NCBI GenBank assembly: GCA_032716605.1
Contig: CM064523.1
Coordinates: 45,850,215 to 45,914,214, forward strand
DNA: 64,000 nt
Origin: Paralithodes platypus
Lineage: Eukaryota > Arthropoda > Malacostraca > Decapoda > Lithodidae
Direction of reading: 5' to 3'
Both the position numbers and the translations under genes were made by a program. Under the pieces are notes generated by a model, which had not been told where the DNA came from, made no database searches, and saw only the letters and a program-made list of their open reading frames with translations. Below, in pieces: positions 53,623 through 64,000 of the stretch; within the stretch, counting starts at the first letter, position 1, and every line of letters begins with the position of its first letter.

Positions 53623-54798
53623 CAGTGCATTCTATTCGACATATATCGACAGGCCCCGCCCGCTTCCACCAGCGCCGTAGACGAAGTAGAGCTTTTCATA
53701 CCGCAATCTCGGACAAGTCACTTGTCACCTTACCACGGAGCTGATAAGAGCTTCAAGTAAAATTAATTATACGATGTAAGAGCGCTTTAATACATGCATA
53801 TTTGCAGTTACTCTTTACTATACAATATTACCATACAGGTATACCATTGTACAGAAAAGTAAACTCCATTACCATTGTTTTACCTCGTCTACTTGGGCAG
53901 AGCAGAGGTAGACAATTATTAAGCTAGGCCTAGCGAGCGACTGCTTTTAGTTGTATAGGGTACCGTAATGCCTCCCCCTCCCTTGTCTGTGTGCCTCAGT
54001 CTCCCTCCCTCTCTCTCTCTCTCATAATATGAAGTGATTAAATTTTGACTGATCAGTCAACTTGTGTAGATCATAATTTTGTGATTCATTTAGCCGCCAA
54101 TAATGACGTTTCCAGGGTGTACCCCGAGGAGCACCACCACATCAACTGGCTCAGTTTTCTCCTTATCAAAATACTTGAATACATTTAATACAATATTCCT
54201 GGCTTGACTGACAAGTCGGGGAGAACCAGCAGGTCTGCCAGGGGTATGGGCAGGAGACGCCATCTTCCCCCTTCAGAAGACGGGAGGGAACTGAACTGAC
54301 GTTTGAATGACAGCGCATTGACAGTTGAGAGAGAAGACACCGGCGTTGCCAATGTAGCTACCTTACCGCTAGATCTAAAAGTATTTACTTGAACAAGGGA
54401 ATGGAGCTGTTAAAGACAGGCTCCAGTCTTAACATTTCTTTCTCACTCGTTGATGTAGAAAGGTAGATGGCTTTGTAGGCCATTTTTATTAATTTAAATT
54501 GATAAATAAATATCGACTTGATCTAGCGGCAATATTTTACACCTAGCAATAAGAATGCTGGCTATACTTCGAATCTTTTAGCACATGTTATCAATATTGG
54601 AGTAATATTCTAGCAATATTAGGTAGGCATTTACTAGTTTGTATTCTTCTAGTTACTTCTGCAAACAGATTAAATAATATTTTTCTGCTGATTTGGTAAC
54701 CCTGTTGGATACCCCTACCTAGCACAGTCATGCCAGCCGTATGATAACGGTTGGGGAAGTGGGCGGGGCCTGTCGATATATGTCGAATGAATGCACTG
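53623..54798 (-). mobile_element. 1.18-kb TA-flanked DNA transposon (pogo/Tc1-mariner-like, non-autonomous)
   Basis: TIRs of about 44 bp start CAGTGCATTC and include CGACATATATCGACAGGCCC, matched by the complement at the right end; the target TA is at 53621-53622 and 54799-54800. It is too short for a full transposase. A 57-codon minus-strand ORF (54090-54263) is the only candidate coding piece. CAGT ends with TA duplication resemble pogo-type elements; the name is inference. Confidence 0.88.
54090..54263 (-). CDS. Small ORF in the TA-flanked transposon, possible transposase N-terminal relic
   Basis: ATG at 54263-54261, stop TAA at 54092-54090, 57 codons. The product has a Pro/Gly-rich start and then RLVSQARNIVLNVFKYFDKE, a short amphipathic helix that could belong to a helix-turn-helix DNA-binding domain, ending soon after VVLLGVHPGN. 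It resembles the start of some arthropod transposases but too little is present to assign it. It may be a chance ORF. Confidence 0.35.
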   Translation of the reverse strand: MASPAHTPGRPAGSPRLVSQARNIVLNVFKYFDKEKTEPVDVVVLLGVHPGNVIIGG

Positions 54799-55702
54799 TA
54801 GGAGTAACATATGATACTCATTTGACATTCAAACAGCACACCACAAACATTAAAAAGAAACTGACACCCAGACTTAACGCCCTCAGGCCACTTGCTCACA
54901 CAAAATTTGGACACAACAAAGAAACTACCACCACAGTATATAAACAATACATAAGATCAGTGATGGAATACGCAAGCCCAGCCTGGGCTTCTAACCTAGC
55001 TGAAACACATCATAAGACCTTACAGACTATTCAAAACAAAGCCCTGAAGATCATTACAGGCTGCACAGCTACTGCACCCACAGATCACCTACATCAAGAA
55101 ACCAAAATCCTCAAAGTCAAAGACCGTCTGGACATGAGAGGCACTCAATTCCTGGCAGCAACCTCCACGAACCAAGACCACCCACTAAACTACATGGCAA
55201 CACACCCACAGACACCAAGAAATATCAAAACAACACCCAGCACACGGTATCACACACAATTATTGTCCTCTCTCCCTCCCTGCCCACCCCGAACCAACTT
55301 CCAGAAGCACATCCATACTCATATCTCTCACCGATCCATCCACTCACTCACAGACAACACGCAGCTGCATGCACGACCTCCAGAAATCCATCCTTCCGAA
55401 TCCTCCCTTCCTCGCGAGGACAGAGTCCACCTGGCCAGGCTGAGATGTGGTCACCATCCAGCTCTCCTGAGCTATCAGAAGAGACTGGATGACTCCGTTG
55501 TCGACGCCTGCCCGGGATGTAACACAGCACCCCATACCATTAAACACATCATAGAAGAATGCATTTCACACAACCACTTACGCCAACAACACAATCTACA
55601 CTCAATGAGAGCTCTGTGGGAATGCCCGATCGTGGCCATGGCCTTTCTCAGGGACTCAGAGCTGTTCGGCCAGGCAGCTTAGGGAACAACAACAACAACA
55701 AC

Positions 55703-56645
55703 AACCTATAAGCTAGCAGGTGCCAAACACTTCAGCAAGCTTGATGCAAAAAATGGGTACTGGTCAGTCGAATTGGATGACCCTAGCACAAATCTTACAA
55801 CTTTCAACACCCCATTTGGTCGCTACAAGTATCTTCGTATGCCATTTGGTCTTCTGATGTCGCAAGATGTGTTCCAAAGAAAGATGGACCAGATTTTGGG
55901 GAACTGTGAAGGTGTCATCAGTATTGCAGATGATGTGGTGGTATTCGGCAGAACTAAAGAAGAGCACGAGGAGAATATGCACAACCTGTTTAAAGTAGCC
56001 AGACAGTATGGGTTAACATTCAACAGTGAGAAGTGTGCCATTGACGAGAAACAAATTAAGTTCTTTGGTACATTGTATGACAGTCAAGGATGGCACCCCG
56101 ACCCAGAGAAAGTGGAGGCTATCAAATCTCTCCCTGTGCCAAGTAGCCCAACTCAACTTCAGGAATTCTTGGGAGTTATAACATACATGGCTCCTTTCAT
56201 CCCAAAACTGTCAACTGAAACGGCAAACCTCCGTGATATTCTCAAGAAAGAAGCTGGTTTCACATGGACTTCTTCCCACACCAAAGCATTTCAACGAGTC
56301 AAGGATATACTGTGTAAAGAAGTCACACTCTCATACTTCGACACCAACAAGTCAGTTACCATCCAAGTAGACGCATCACAGAGAGGACTAGGAGCAGCAC
56401 TCGTCCAGGATGGCAAACCAGTCGCTTTTGCCTCAAAATCACTATCTGCTACAGAACAACGTTATGCCAACATCGAAAGGGAAATGTTAGCTGTTGTTTT
56501 TGGATGCGAGCGTTTTCACACGTATGTATATGGTCAACCATTCACAGTAGAGAGCGATCACAAACCCCTTGAAATGATACAACTCAAAAACCTGACTGCA
56601 GCTCCCCCTAGGCTCCAGAGGATGTTGTTAAGACTCCAAAACTAA
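55703..56645 (+). pseudogene. Gypsy RT (C-terminal part) and RNase H
   Basis: The frame resumes after the duplicated target with AGAKHFSKLDAKNGYWSVEL, MPFGLLMSQDVFQRKMDQIL and the catalytic box VISIADDVVVFG, then LQEFLGVITYMAPFIPKLST, the RNase H start VTIQVDASQRGLGAALVQ and YANIEREMLAVVFGCERF, FTVESDHKPLE. It stops at TAA 56643-56645, an early stop, since the RNase H end LLADGLSRLPS follows in the same frame. Confidence 0.9.
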
Positions 56646-58107
56646 TACGTCAAGATAGTCTACAGGCCAGGCAAGGAAATGTTGTTAGCTGATGGATTAT
56701 CCCGTCTACCTTCAACGATGGACAGCCACATCAACTTGGATGTTCAAATTAGTTTCGTACAGTTTAGTAGCCAGAAAATTGATCAGTTGTGTGATGAAAC
56801 AGTGAAGGATCATGAAATATCAGAACTAAAGGGATATATATTTGTAGGGTGGCCAGAGAAAGTCTAGGAATTGCCAGCAACACTCCGTAAATATCACTCA
56901 TTCAGAGACGAGTTGTCAATCGAAAATGGTTTAGTTCTCAAAGGTGAACGTGTTGTTATCCCAAGTTCAATGACAAAAGAAATCCTAAATAAGATTCACG
57001 AAGGTCATCAAGGAATCAAAAAGTGTAGATTACGAGCAAAGGACTGTGTATTTTGGCTAAACATCAACAACGACATAGAACAAATGATAAAAAACTGTGC
57101 AATATGTCAACAGTACCAGAAATCTCAGAGCAAAGAAACCTTGTTACAACATGAAATACCTTCACGGTCGTGGCAATTTGTAGGTACTGATTTGTTTCAT
57201 TTTGATTCAGCTGAGTACTTGATCATAAGTGACTATTATTCGAAATTCCCTGTGATCAGGAAAATGCCTTCAGCAGTTACCAGCCAAGCAGTAATAAACG
57301 CCACTAAACAAGTTTTCTCTGAACAAGGTATACCAGAATATGTTATCAGTAATAATGGTAAACAGTTTGACTCGGAGTGCTACAGGAATTTTGCGGAATC
57401 CTGGGGTTTTGGTCATGTCACCAGCTCTCCTCATTATCTGCAATACAATGGTTACATCGAGAGAACAATCCAAACTGTAAAGAACATTCTCACAAAAGCC
57501 AAAGCCAGTAATCAAGACCCATGCATGGCACTTCTCTCCCTACGTACAACACCGATTGATCATACACTACCCACCCCAGCAGAACTTCTGAACAACAGGA
57601 AGATGAAGAGGAACCTACCTGTTCGTATCTACAACCGGCAAGGATAGAAAGATCTAATTCACCAACATATGCGGCAGAAACAGGAATCGCAGAAGAATTA
57701 TTTTGACACACACGCCAGAGATCTCCCATCACTTGTACCAGGTCAGCAAGTCCGTATTCAAGACCACAAAACAGGACACTGGAATCCAGCTACTGTCAAA
57801 GGATACCTGTCAAGAACCGAGATCATATGTGGTAGAGACACCAAGTGGATCAATCTTTAGACGAAACCGGCAACACATTCGAGAACAAAATCCATCAAGT
57901 ACAAAAGTGGTAAAATTCAACATCCAGCAAGAACCATCAGAACCTACCACATCCAAACCACCTACAAGCCCGTCTCCTGAACAATACAACCATCACCATG
58001 ACCCGTCTAAGACAGCAGGGAAGGATAATACCATTGGTGATAATAAACCACAATGTACGAGATCCGGAAGAGTTGTAAAAAAGCCACAGAAGTATGGTTA
58101 TATGTAA
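56646..58107 (+). pseudogene. Gypsy integrase and C-terminus, broken, catalytic Asp replaced
   Basis: In one frame with stops at TAG 56865-56867 and TAG 57645-57647, it encodes the HHCC finger (HEGHQGIKKCRLRAKDCVFW, CAICQQYQ) and the core with VGTDLFHFDSAEYLIISDYY (first Asp) and VISNNGKQFDSECYRNF, where the expected SDNG is SNNG, so the second catalytic Asp is Asn. The Glu motif is NGYIERTIQTVKN. The end (LVPGQQVRIQ) and a shifted last frame (57703-58107) give a Pro/Ser/His-rich tail. It cannot be functional as it stands. Confidence 0.88.
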
Positions 58108-58399
58108 ATGATTAAAATGTCTGATGTTTATTAATCCTACAAAAGATGGTAGGATGTAAACAATGTAAATATTGTAAATACAATAGTTATCTTCTTTATC
58201 AGTTATGTTAAACATAAATAAAGTTAATTAAGTTTCTATTAATGTTTGTTCAATGTTTTTTGGCGCAATGTTTATTGATTACAATACTCATTTAAATTAT
58301 CTGTATGAGTCAGTAGATAATATCAAACTATTTGTCAATGCTAAAGGTATAAAATAATTAATTGAGAGCTATTCAATATTTGTAAAATTAAATTACTTA

Positions 58400-58411
58400 A
58401 AGAAAGGGGGA
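58400..58411 (+). promoter_or_regulatory. Polypurine tract before the Gypsy 3' LTR
   Basis: AGAAAGGGGGA directly precedes TGTCATGATATG, the place where plus-strand DNA synthesis is primed. Confidence 0.85.
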
Positions 58412-58537
58412 TGTCATGATATGTCATTTAGTTTAGTCTCCCTGTTCAAATTGTTTCAGTATTCCATTTTCCATAATGATTCACTCAACCTGCGCACTCG
58501 GACTAATTGACTCAGTATGCTCAGACAGCATTAGCTG
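58412..58537 (+). repeat. Gypsy 3' LTR, first 126 bp, interrupted
   Basis: It matches 50982-51107 and is cut after TTAGCTG, exactly where a TGTTACG LTR starts. The last five bases AGCTG would be the target duplication of the inserted element; the remainder should lie beyond 64000. Confidence 0.9.
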
Positions 58538-59866
58538 TGTTACGACCGGCACTACGAAATAAACAAGGGCACTCAATATTGGACTAGATGATAGGCTATA
58601 TCTGCAACAACGGTACGCTAATTCCAAACCCTCGAACTATTACGCCGGTGAACAAAACACTTAAACCCTCCAGAGTTAATCTACTGGATAACGGGGTATC
58701 AATTAACTGGGTTTTAGTGCACTTCTACAAAGGCTTACCGATGACGGAAAAGCCTACTCACAACAGGAGTACTTTACGTTAATAAAATGCTCTTAAGTAA
58801 TAACAATGCTTGAATAAACTATGATAAGATTTAATAAAGGAGTATATGCTTACGTTAACTTTAGTGCGAGTCTGTACTCAACACTAAACTCTACAATGCT
58901 CTATGAAAACACTGGAAGTCTAGTCCTACAGCAATCAGATAAAGAATCTTCTGAAAACGTCTGATGCTCTAAGATGCTCTTTAATATAGAACAGAAATAA
59001 TGCAGGGGCAGGACACCAAAGCGTGTATCTTAAATACACCAATAAGTAGGATACATATATATAAAACAAGGGAGTGCAACAACTCTGTGACAACACTAAT
59101 AATCGCCACTCAAAACAGTACTTCCTTAGCCCACGTAACAGCCAAACTGGGATGTGCACTATGCATCAACCTAGGCTAAAATAAGGCGTGAATAATTCCT
59201 AAAGCATACACAATTAAAGTTAATAAGCACGATGCTGTCTTTCTCACTAATAAAGTCTAGCAGTGGCATAAAAAGGTACTAAGAAACTAGGCAGAGTGCA
59301 AGCATGCTCGTAGCCTACTGCCTCCCCTTGAACAGATTTCCCTTATGTTACGTTAAGTGACTTGGAGGCTCTCTTGGTAAGTCCAGATCTCTAGTATCTG
59401 GTCTAGCCCTGGCGCTCCACAAAGGTCAACAAAATGAGGTAGCAATCATACAGGTGAGAGTAGGCAAAAGCCCTTCACTTGTATACTGCTACGCTCGCAA
59501 AGGAAAATATGCACAATGGTTACAGGTTAGCTAGCTTCGTCGATGTTATACAGGCTCTGACTTGCCACATACATAACTCAGACAACGACCAAAGATACCT
59601 TCCACTGTCTAGCATTAAATAATAAGAGAGAACAGCCCAATAATTAGAAGCACCCCAACACTATGGTACCATTTGACTATGACTCTAATAATCCCTAAAA
59701 CTAGTGCATACATATATGGAGAGCTGGTGCTGGTAATACGACTGGCCGACTATGGAAGTCGTATGCAGAACCAGAAGGGATAAGTAATTGGATAAAGAGA
59801 GAAGTATGAAACCGAAGAAGTTCAGAGAGAGAGATAGTAGTATAGAGGGTTATATGGGGGACAGAT
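58538..59866. repeat. LTR of the second Gmr1-type element (truncated on the right)
   Basis: It begins TGTTACGACCGG and aligns with the solo LTR at 24963-26336 (for example CAACAACGGTACGCTA and GATAACGGGGTATC) and breaks after TATGGGGGACAG, about 500 bp before the family's other end. Gag-like coding starts soon after. It has the same direction relative to downstream gag-pol as the solo LTR and the opposite direction to the LTR at 32188-34002. Confidence 0.72.
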
Positions 59867-59889
59867 GCAGTTTGGTGAGCATTTGACAT

Positions 59890-60980
59890 AGGAATTTACC
59901 CCTGAACAATATCTTGATTTAGCTAGGTTAAATGCTGCCCAGGCAGACGCTCAGCTGCAAGCACAGTTACAACAAACCCACACACGGCTAGAGCTACATC
60001 ATCAATATCGCATGGACCAATAAACTGCTCAAACCGAGTCCAAAAACAATGTGCTTGCTCCCCCTCCGGGATTAACCATGACGAGTGTAATTCCCCCGTT
60101 TACCGAGGACAATGTTCATGATTTGTTTGTGTTGTTCGAGGAGGTTGCTACAGGTATGGGGTGGACAAGAGATCGGTGGCCATTTATGTTGCAAACGGTG
60201 TTGACAGGACAAGGTCGGGAAACTTACATTTCAGTAGAGTCTGAGGTTCGGCAAGACTATGACCGTCTCAAAGCAGCCATTCTAAAAACCTACAAACTAC
60301 TGCCTGAAGCATATAGACAGACTTTCAGAAAGACTCATAACAAATTTGAGGAAACTCATACCGTGTTTGCCATGACCATGAACAAAGTTTTAAATAACTG
60401 GCTAACAAGTAAAAATGTCACTTATTTTAAGGGTCTGAAAGAGTTAATCTTGCTTGAGAACTTCCTATGGAAGGTAGATTTATCAGTAGCCTATCATTTG
60501 AGAGGGAAAAAGGTAGAAACTCTTGCCGAAGCTGCAGACATGGCTGATACGTATGTACTAAACAAGAAATTCCGGGGGAAAAAGCCCTATGATAATAATA
60601 AGTTCTCCAATTACAAATCTGATAAATTTAGTCACTCGCAAAAGCCTGTAACGTCTCTCCATGCAAGCCAAACTAAACATGCTCCCCCAACTAAAAATGT
60701 GACTCCTGGTAATGGTAACAGAGGTGGGGCCCAAACCAATAATAATAATGCTTAGAAGGGGAATGTATCCCAGAAAGTGTGTACCTATTGTGGCAAGAGA
60801 GGCCACTTAGCTTATCAATGTTGGGCCAAGGAGAGAGCCGAGAGATCGGGGCCGACAGTAGCCGCAGTAACTGCCTCCCCAAATAACCAAAACCACCCAA
60901 ATGTGCCTTTAACGCAGGACTCCTGACCGCAGGAGTACCTAGCTAACGTAAATCAGACAGGAAATGGTGTAGTAGCGTGT
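59890..60980 (+). pseudogene. Gag of the second Gmr1-type element
   Basis: A frame from about 59892 gives TPEQYLDLARLNAAQADAQL and, after a TAA at 60021-60023, a capsid-like region (FTEDNVHDLFVLFEEVATGM, VRQDYDRLKAAILKTYKLLP, EAADMADTYVLNKKFRG), an Asn-rich tail and TAG at 60753-60755, then a zinc knuckle CTYCGKRGHLAYQC near 60780-60820. A TGA near 60925 follows. All of these are in the same frame, so the element has point stops but no shifts. The closest relative in the window is the fragment at 27711-28120. It packages RNA. Confidence 0.85.
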
Positions 60981-63900
60981 GTGGTACAACCCGCAAGGGT
61001 TAAGCCTGTCTTAGTATCTCCATCAGTTCAGGATAGCTACCGTCCCTTTATTTCATCTGGATGTGTGAAAATAAATGGTTGTGTACATGAGGTAAAAATC
61101 TTAAGAGATACTGGTTCTACTAGCACCCTCATGGTGAATCCTTATTCTGAATGCCCAACTGGCTAATCAGTAATAATGAGAGGGGCTGGAGGTCAATTTT
61201 ATGCTAACTTGGTGAATGGTGAGATTGAGTGTGATTTGCTGAAGGGTAAAGCCTGTATAGCTTTGTGTAGGCCTCAGGACATCCCTGTGCCTGGGGTAAC
61301 ACTCCTTTTGGGGAATGATGTGGCTGGTGAGAGGGTCCGACCAGACCCAGTTTTGTCACTTTCCCCTGTTGACGAGCCACTGACCGGTGAGCTCGAGAAG
61401 GAGATGCCAAAGGATTTCCCAGTGTGTGCTGTCACTCGATCTATGGCCCAAGTAGCAGTTCCCTCAGATATAATTGTACCAACTTTGAAGGTAGATAAAA
61501 GGGATGAAAGTGTAGTGAATGATGCTCTAACTGTGCCTGACGTGGAGACTGGAGTATTTCTGTCTGAAACTTTTATGGCTAACCTTGAGCCAAATGATCA
61601 TGACACCCCTCCTAATTGTCCTAGTGGCCTGGTAGAGTTGCAGCGAGATGACACCGAGTGTAAGGAGTTAGCTGCCAGTGCCGTGAGTGAAGAGGAGAGC
61701 AAGAAGGAGAAGGGTGAATGTTTTTATATGAAGAAAGGAGTTTTGTGGCGTAGGTGGAGACCGCCACATAGACCTATTGATGACGGGGCATGGGACGTAC
61801 ATCAGGTAGTAGTTCCTAAACCTTGTCGTAGAGATATACTAGAAATGGCCCATAGTATACCCTTAGCAGGGCACCTAGGTGTGAGGAAAACCATAGATCG
61901 CATTAGAGCCCACTTTCACTGGCCAGGAATGCGTGCAGATGTAGTGGAGTTCTGTAGAGTGTGTCACACCTGCCAGATGACAGGAAAACCTAATCAAAAT
62001 GTGCCTGCACACCCTCTGGTGCCCTTACCAGTGTTCGAGAACCCTTTCACTCAGGTGGTAGTGGATATCGTTGGCTCATTGCCAAAGACATCCCAGGGAC
62101 ATATATATTTGTTAACTATAATGGACATGGCAACTCGATACCCAGAAGCTATACCTTTAAGAAATACTTCAGCCCAAACAGTCATTAAGGAACTGCTCAA
62201 ATTCGATACCAGAATGGGTTTCCCCCATGAGGTGCAGAGTGATCAAGGTACTAATTTCACTTCCAATATATTTCAGCAGTCCCTGAAGGAATTGGGTATC
62301 GACCATGTGAAGTCCAGCTCCTACCACCCAGAGAGTCAAGGGGTCCTCGAACGATACCATCAAACTCTAAAATCTATGTTAAGAAAATATTGTGAGGAAA
62401 CTGGAGGTGATTGGGACAAGGGGGTACCTTTTCTGTTGTTTGCCACCCGTGAGGTTCCAACTGAATCTCTGGGCTTCTCACCCAATGAACTAGTTTTCGG
62501 TCACCAGGTACGTGGCCCTTTGCAGCTATTGCAGGACAGCCTAGTTGGTCAGGAAGGGAACCAAAATCTCCTCAGGTATGTGTCAGAGTTCAAAACCCGG
62601 CTGAGATCCTCGTGCAAGTTTGCAGCACAGAATCTAAGAGTGGCTAAAGACACCATGAAAGTATGGTACGATAAAAAAGCCTGTGTGAGGGAGTTTCAGC
62701 CCAGTGATGAGGTCTTGGTTCTCATTCCCCTTTTCGGCCAACCTTTATCAGCAAAATTTAGAGGACCATATAAAGTAGTAAAAAGGGTGAGTGTTACTGA
62801 CTACTTAGTGGCTAACCCAGACAGGAGGAAGCCTAAGCAAGTATTTCACATAAATATGTTAAAACCCTATCATAGGTTCCCTGACTCCTCTCCTCCTGAT
62901 TCTCCTGCTGTGGCAGTAATAAGGACCTGTCGACATCCTGGTGCGGGTGATGTTTGTAGTCCTTACCCACAGATCCCGCAGCAGACTGTCCCAGATCCTC
63001 AAGGTATCGATTTTGACTTGTCTTGTGGTCTATCCAACTTTAAAAATTATTCAGTAGCATGGGGGGAATTACCAGCTAAATTATGTCATCTTCCCTCAGA
63101 GAAAGCTAACGAACTAATCCATGTTTTATCACAGTCTCCCAGTGTGTTTCATGATACTCCAGGGCTCACCTCATTGGCCGTGTATGACATAGATGTCGGG
63201 GATGCAGCACCCATCAAATTATCCCCATACCGTGTCTCACCACAGCGCAGGAGTATTCTGCACCTTGAATTAGATTTCATGTTGTCCAATGCCATAATTA
63301 GTAGAGCCTTAAGCCAGTGTAGTAGTCCGGTCACACTTGTGCCTAAGCCAGATGGGAGTCATAGATTTTGTATGGACTACAGACAAGTCAATGCCGTAAC
63401 AAAGAATGATACTTATTCACTGCCACGGATTGATGATTGTATTGACCAGATTGACACAGCCAGTTATATAAGTCAAATTGACCTTATGAAAGGATACTGG
63501 CAAGTACCTCTTACACCCCGAGCAAGGGAGATTTCATGTTTTGTGGTAAACAATCAACCCTTCTGCTGTGAAGTAATGACCTATGGCCTGAAAAACGCTC
63601 CAGCTACCTTTCAGCGCCTAATGAATCGGGTGACTGAAGGGGTACCTGGGTGTGTGGTGTACATTGATGATATCCTTCTTTTTTCCCATACATGGGAAGA
63701 ACATCTCCAACAAATCAGACTGCTTTTTGCTAACCTTGCTGAAGCAAATCTTGTAGTGAACTTAAAAAAGTGCACTTTCATTAAGAGTACTGTCCAATAT
63801 CTTGGGTATATAGTAGGACAGGGTCAGGTTGCACCTCCTCATGCTAAAGTAGAGTCAATTTCAAATTTCCCAACGCCAACCAATAAGAAAGAAATCCAAA

Positions 63901-64000
63901 GATACTTAGGGATGATTGGATACTACAGGAGGTTTATTTTAAATTTCTCAAGGTTAACAACACCTTTAACAGATCTTCTCCGAAAGGATGTGAAGTTTGA
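60981..64000 (+). CDS. Protease, integrase, RT and RNase H start of the second Gmr1-type element (runs off window)
   Basis: The same frame continues with the protease motif ILRDTGSTSTLMVNP (about 61105), a TAA at 61164-61166 and then an open run of over 940 codons to the edge (ATG at 61176). It holds LLLGNDVAGERV, integrase (AHSIPLAGHLGVRKT, CHTCQMTGKPNQ, VVVDIVGSLPKTS, SDQGTNFTS, YHPESQGVLERY), its GPYKVVKRVS end, and then RT (FCMDYRQVNAVTKNDTYSLP, YGLKNAPATFQRLMNRVTEG, VVYIDDILLFSH) and the RNase H linker. Integrase is upstream of RT. All DDE and YIDD residues are present and the frame is clean, so this is much younger than the 27.7-31.8-kb copy. Only the stops in gag and protease (60021, 60753, about 60925 and 61164) are defects. 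Confidence 0.92.

Larger units (their letters stand above)
53289..55682 (+). pseudogene. RT ORF of the Jockey/I-like element, split by a DNA transposon
   Basis: The first piece encodes RVPQGSILSPALFNLYMHDI and the catalytic ASYADDITLT, then RLNLAPAKST. After the DNA transposon the frame goes on exactly (VTYDTHLTFKQ) with EYASPAWASNLAETHHKTLQ, a Pro/His-rich part and a C-terminal zinc motif CPGCNTAPHTIKHIIEEC, ending GQAA at TAG... of 55680-55682. Removing the insert and one TA leaves a single open frame, so the ORF was intact when hit. N-terminal endonuclease and early RT are missing from truncation. A minus-strand relative lies at 15252-15400. Confidence 0.9.
53289..55702 (+). mobile_element. 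5'-truncated Jockey/I-like non-LTR retrotransposon inside Gypsy RT
   Basis: It is flanked by AACCTATAA at 53280-53288 and 55703-55711. It begins inside the RT domain, ends in a (AAC)n tail at about 55684-55704, and contains a DNA transposon at 53623-54798. The truncation and tail are typical of target-primed reverse transcription. Confidence 0.92.
50982..58537 (+). mobile_element. Ty3/Gypsy retrotransposon with nested insertions
   Basis: The element has a 246-bp 5' LTR (TGTCATGATATG...), a primer site TGGTGGCAGCATGG right after it, gag, protease, RT, RNase H and integrase in the usual Gypsy order, a polypurine tract AAAGAAAGGGGGA and a matching 3' LTR start at 58412. The 3' LTR is cut at 58537 by another element. 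A non-LTR retrotransposon occupies 53289-55702. Confidence 0.9.

Overview
This is a eukaryotic genomic window with almost no host coding sequence. It holds one terminal exon of a cytochrome P450 gene at the left edge and then about 63 kb of nested transposable elements, satellites, minisatellites and microsatellites. Spliced structure, very abundant (GA)n/(GT)n/(GATA)n tracts, Penelope-like, Jockey-like, RTE-like, Gypsy, piggyBac and pogo-like elements point to an invertebrate. The style of the Jockey-like C-terminal fragments and of the repeats fits a decapod crustacean best; that assignment is inference, not proof.

Layout. 1-0.6 kb: last exon of a CYP2-like P450. 1.9-12.9 kb: an 11-kb piggyBac-type DNA transposon bounded by TTAA/TTAA and related terminal repeats. 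Its transposase is split by a 2.56-kb intron made of two satellite arrays, and a third satellite array sharing a motif lies downstream. 13-15.4 kb: minisatellite, a decayed Jockey-like fragment and short hairpin MITEs. 16.2-18.9 kb: minus-strand LTR retrotransposon remnant (LTR plus gag-like ORF). 19.1-22.8 kb: a Penelope-like element with GIY-YIG endonuclease, flanked by 0.84-kb direct repeats. 25-34 kb: a 1.9-kb LTR inserted in a GATA tract, then a 5'-truncated Gypsy element of Gmr1 type (integrase upstream of reverse transcriptase) with a downstream LTR in the opposite orientation. 35-40 kb: Jockey-like and RTE-like fragments, the latter split by a 2.2-kb, roughly 40-bp-unit minisatellite. 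40.2-46.7 kb: a 6.5-kb DNA transposon with long terminal inverted repeats, a TTA target duplication and a roughly 1,500-residue protein with Cys-rich N-terminus and an XPG/FEN-like nuclease segment (Academ-like by inference), itself hit by an RTE-like insertion. 51-58.5 kb: a Ty3/Gypsy element carrying a Jockey/I-like retrotransposon that in turn carries a 1.18-kb TA-flanked DNA transposon. 58.5-64 kb: a second Gmr1-type element inserted into that Gypsy's 3' LTR and running off the window.

The insertions can be ordered by target-site duplications. In three places the host reading frame is restored exactly when the insert is removed (removing the TA element restores the Jockey/I-like ORF, removing that restores Gypsy RT, and removing the RTE-like copy restores the Academ-like ORF). 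Most retroelement frames are broken by stops and frameshifts. The piggyBac-like transposase appears intact over about 816 codons and is the best candidate for recent activity.
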